Under the pieces are notes generated by a model. The model had not been told where the DNA came from. It saw only the letters and a list, made by a program, of their open reading frames with translations, and did no database searches. A stretch of 5,616 nucleotides of DNA from Verrucomicrobiales bacterium (GTDB taxonomy: Bacteria > Verrucomicrobiota > Verrucomicrobiia > Verrucomicrobiales > DEV007). Every line of letters starts with the position of its first letter. The first letter of the stretch is position 1. A program made the position numbers and the translations under genes. The stretch lies in NCBI GenBank assembly GCA_023253615.1, contig JALRFZ010000061.1, forward strand, positions 1 through 5,616, written 5' to 3'. This document shows positions 5,092 through 5,616 of this stretch, in pieces.

Positions 5092-5616
5092 ATGGCCGAT
5101 CCGAACCTCTCCTCCTTCCTCTGGTCTGTCGCCGACCTCCTCCGTGGCGATTACAAGCAGTCCGATTACGGCAAGGTCATCCTGCCCTTCACCGTCCTCC
5201 GCCGCCTCGACTGTGTGCTGGAGCCCACCAAGGCCGCCGTCCTCGCCGAAAAGACCAAGCGCGAGGCCGCCGGGCTCAATCCCGAGCCCTTCCTGCTGAA
5301 GATCGCCGGCCAGCTCTTCTACAACGATTCCCCGCTCGACCTGAAAACCCTCATGGGCGACCAGGACCACATCGGGGAAAACCTCCGCGCCTACCTGCGC
5401 GGGTTCTCGCCGGCGGTGCGCGACATCTTCGACAGCTTCGATTTCCACACCCAGATCGACCGTCTCGACAAGGCCGGGCTGCTCTACCAGGTCACCGAGA
5501 AATTCGCCACCATCGACCTGCACCCCGAGGTCGTGAGCAATGCGCAGATGGGCGCCGTCTTCGAGGAGCTGATCCGCAAGTTCGCCGAGATTTCGAACGA
5601 GACCGCCGGGGAGCAC
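5092..5616 (+). CDS. hsdM: type I restriction-modification methyltransferase subunit, N-terminal part
   Basis: The ATG at 5092 opens 175 codons with no stop, running off the right edge. The start MADPNLSSFLWSVADLLRGD, followed by YKQSDYGKVILPFTVLRRLD and CVLE, is characteristic of HsdM. The first about 145 residues form the helical HsdM N-terminal domain. Residues 153-175 (MGAVFEELIRKF then AEISNETAGEH) lead into the N6-adenine methyltransferase domain; the usual FTPRE would come next, just outside the window. HsdM uses S-adenosylmethionine to methylate adenine in a bipartite target chosen by HsdS, and in the M2S or R2M2S complex it also protects host DNA from HsdR. The family is normally about 500 residues or longer, so about two thirds is missing only because of the window edge. 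No Shine-Dalgarno sequence is visible before the ATG, but the N-terminus matches the family at this start. No second RM gene lies in the window. Confidence 0.95.
   Translation, partial: MADPNLSSFLWSVADLLRGDYKQSDYGKVILPFTVLRRLDCVLEPTKAAVLAEKTKREAAGLNPEPFLLKIAGQLFYNDSPLDLKTLMGDQDHIGENLRAYLRGFSPAVRDIFDSFDFHTQIDRLDKAGLLYQVTEKFATIDLHPEVVSNAQMGAVFEELIRKFAEISNETAGEH

Noticed and set aside
5020..5616. A 198-codon minus-strand frame at the right edge
   Set aside because: It is antisense to hsdM, which is clearly recognisable in the plus strand.

Overview
The window looks like part of a chromosome from a high-GC (roughly 65%) member of the PVC group, most likely Verrucomicrobiota. The main reason is the large secreted LamG / planctomycete-type cytochrome (PSCyt1) / DUF1549 / DUF1553 protein on the minus strand, followed by the start of a Tat-exported protein of the kind usually found next to it (DUF1501). 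These families are strongly concentrated in Planctomycetota and Verrucomicrobiota. The phylum call rests on recognised protein families, not on a database search.

Layout, left to right. (1) Bases 1-199 hold the plus-strand middle of a beta-phosphoglucomutase-like HAD hydrolase. It enters from the left edge and stops matching its family after the residues GCAPGE, losing its C-terminal part including the motif IV acidic loop. (2) The minus-strand gene beginning at 235 gives a perfect Tat signal start (MNRRRFLQRSALLAGGAA) and hits a stop at 176-178. Two convergent genes are therefore both cut at about the same place (about 182-199). GC content jumps there, from about 46% (1-180) to about 73% (181-240). 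This is a recombination or assembly junction. (3) Bases 236-442 separate the Tat gene from the big gene. They carry a striking inverted pair of CTCATA-hexamer arrays and, next to the Tat start, a GC hairpin and a nine-C tract. (4) Bases 443-4177, minus strand, hold the 1244-residue secreted cytochrome-like protein. (5) Bases 4255-4641, minus strand, hold a small DUF1232 (YkvA-type) protein with a good ribosome binding site, 77 bases upstream of the large gene. (6) Bases 4642-5091 are a 450-base gene-free divergent region with several short inverted repeats. (7) From 5092 to the right edge, plus strand, is the N-terminal part of HsdM, the methyltransferase subunit of a type I restriction-modification system. 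Its specificity and restriction subunits are probably further right.

How the parts relate. The DUF1232 gene, the big cytochrome-like gene and the broken Tat gene all point left and could be one transcriptional direction. The cytochrome-like/DUF1501 pairing is a recurring but functionally uncharacterised periplasmic module. The hsdM gene points the other way and starts a separate defence locus. I found no complete new system inside the window. The items most worth checking are the double-truncation junction, the hexamer inverted repeat placed two bases after the large gene's stop codon, and the cytochrome domain nested inside DUF1549.
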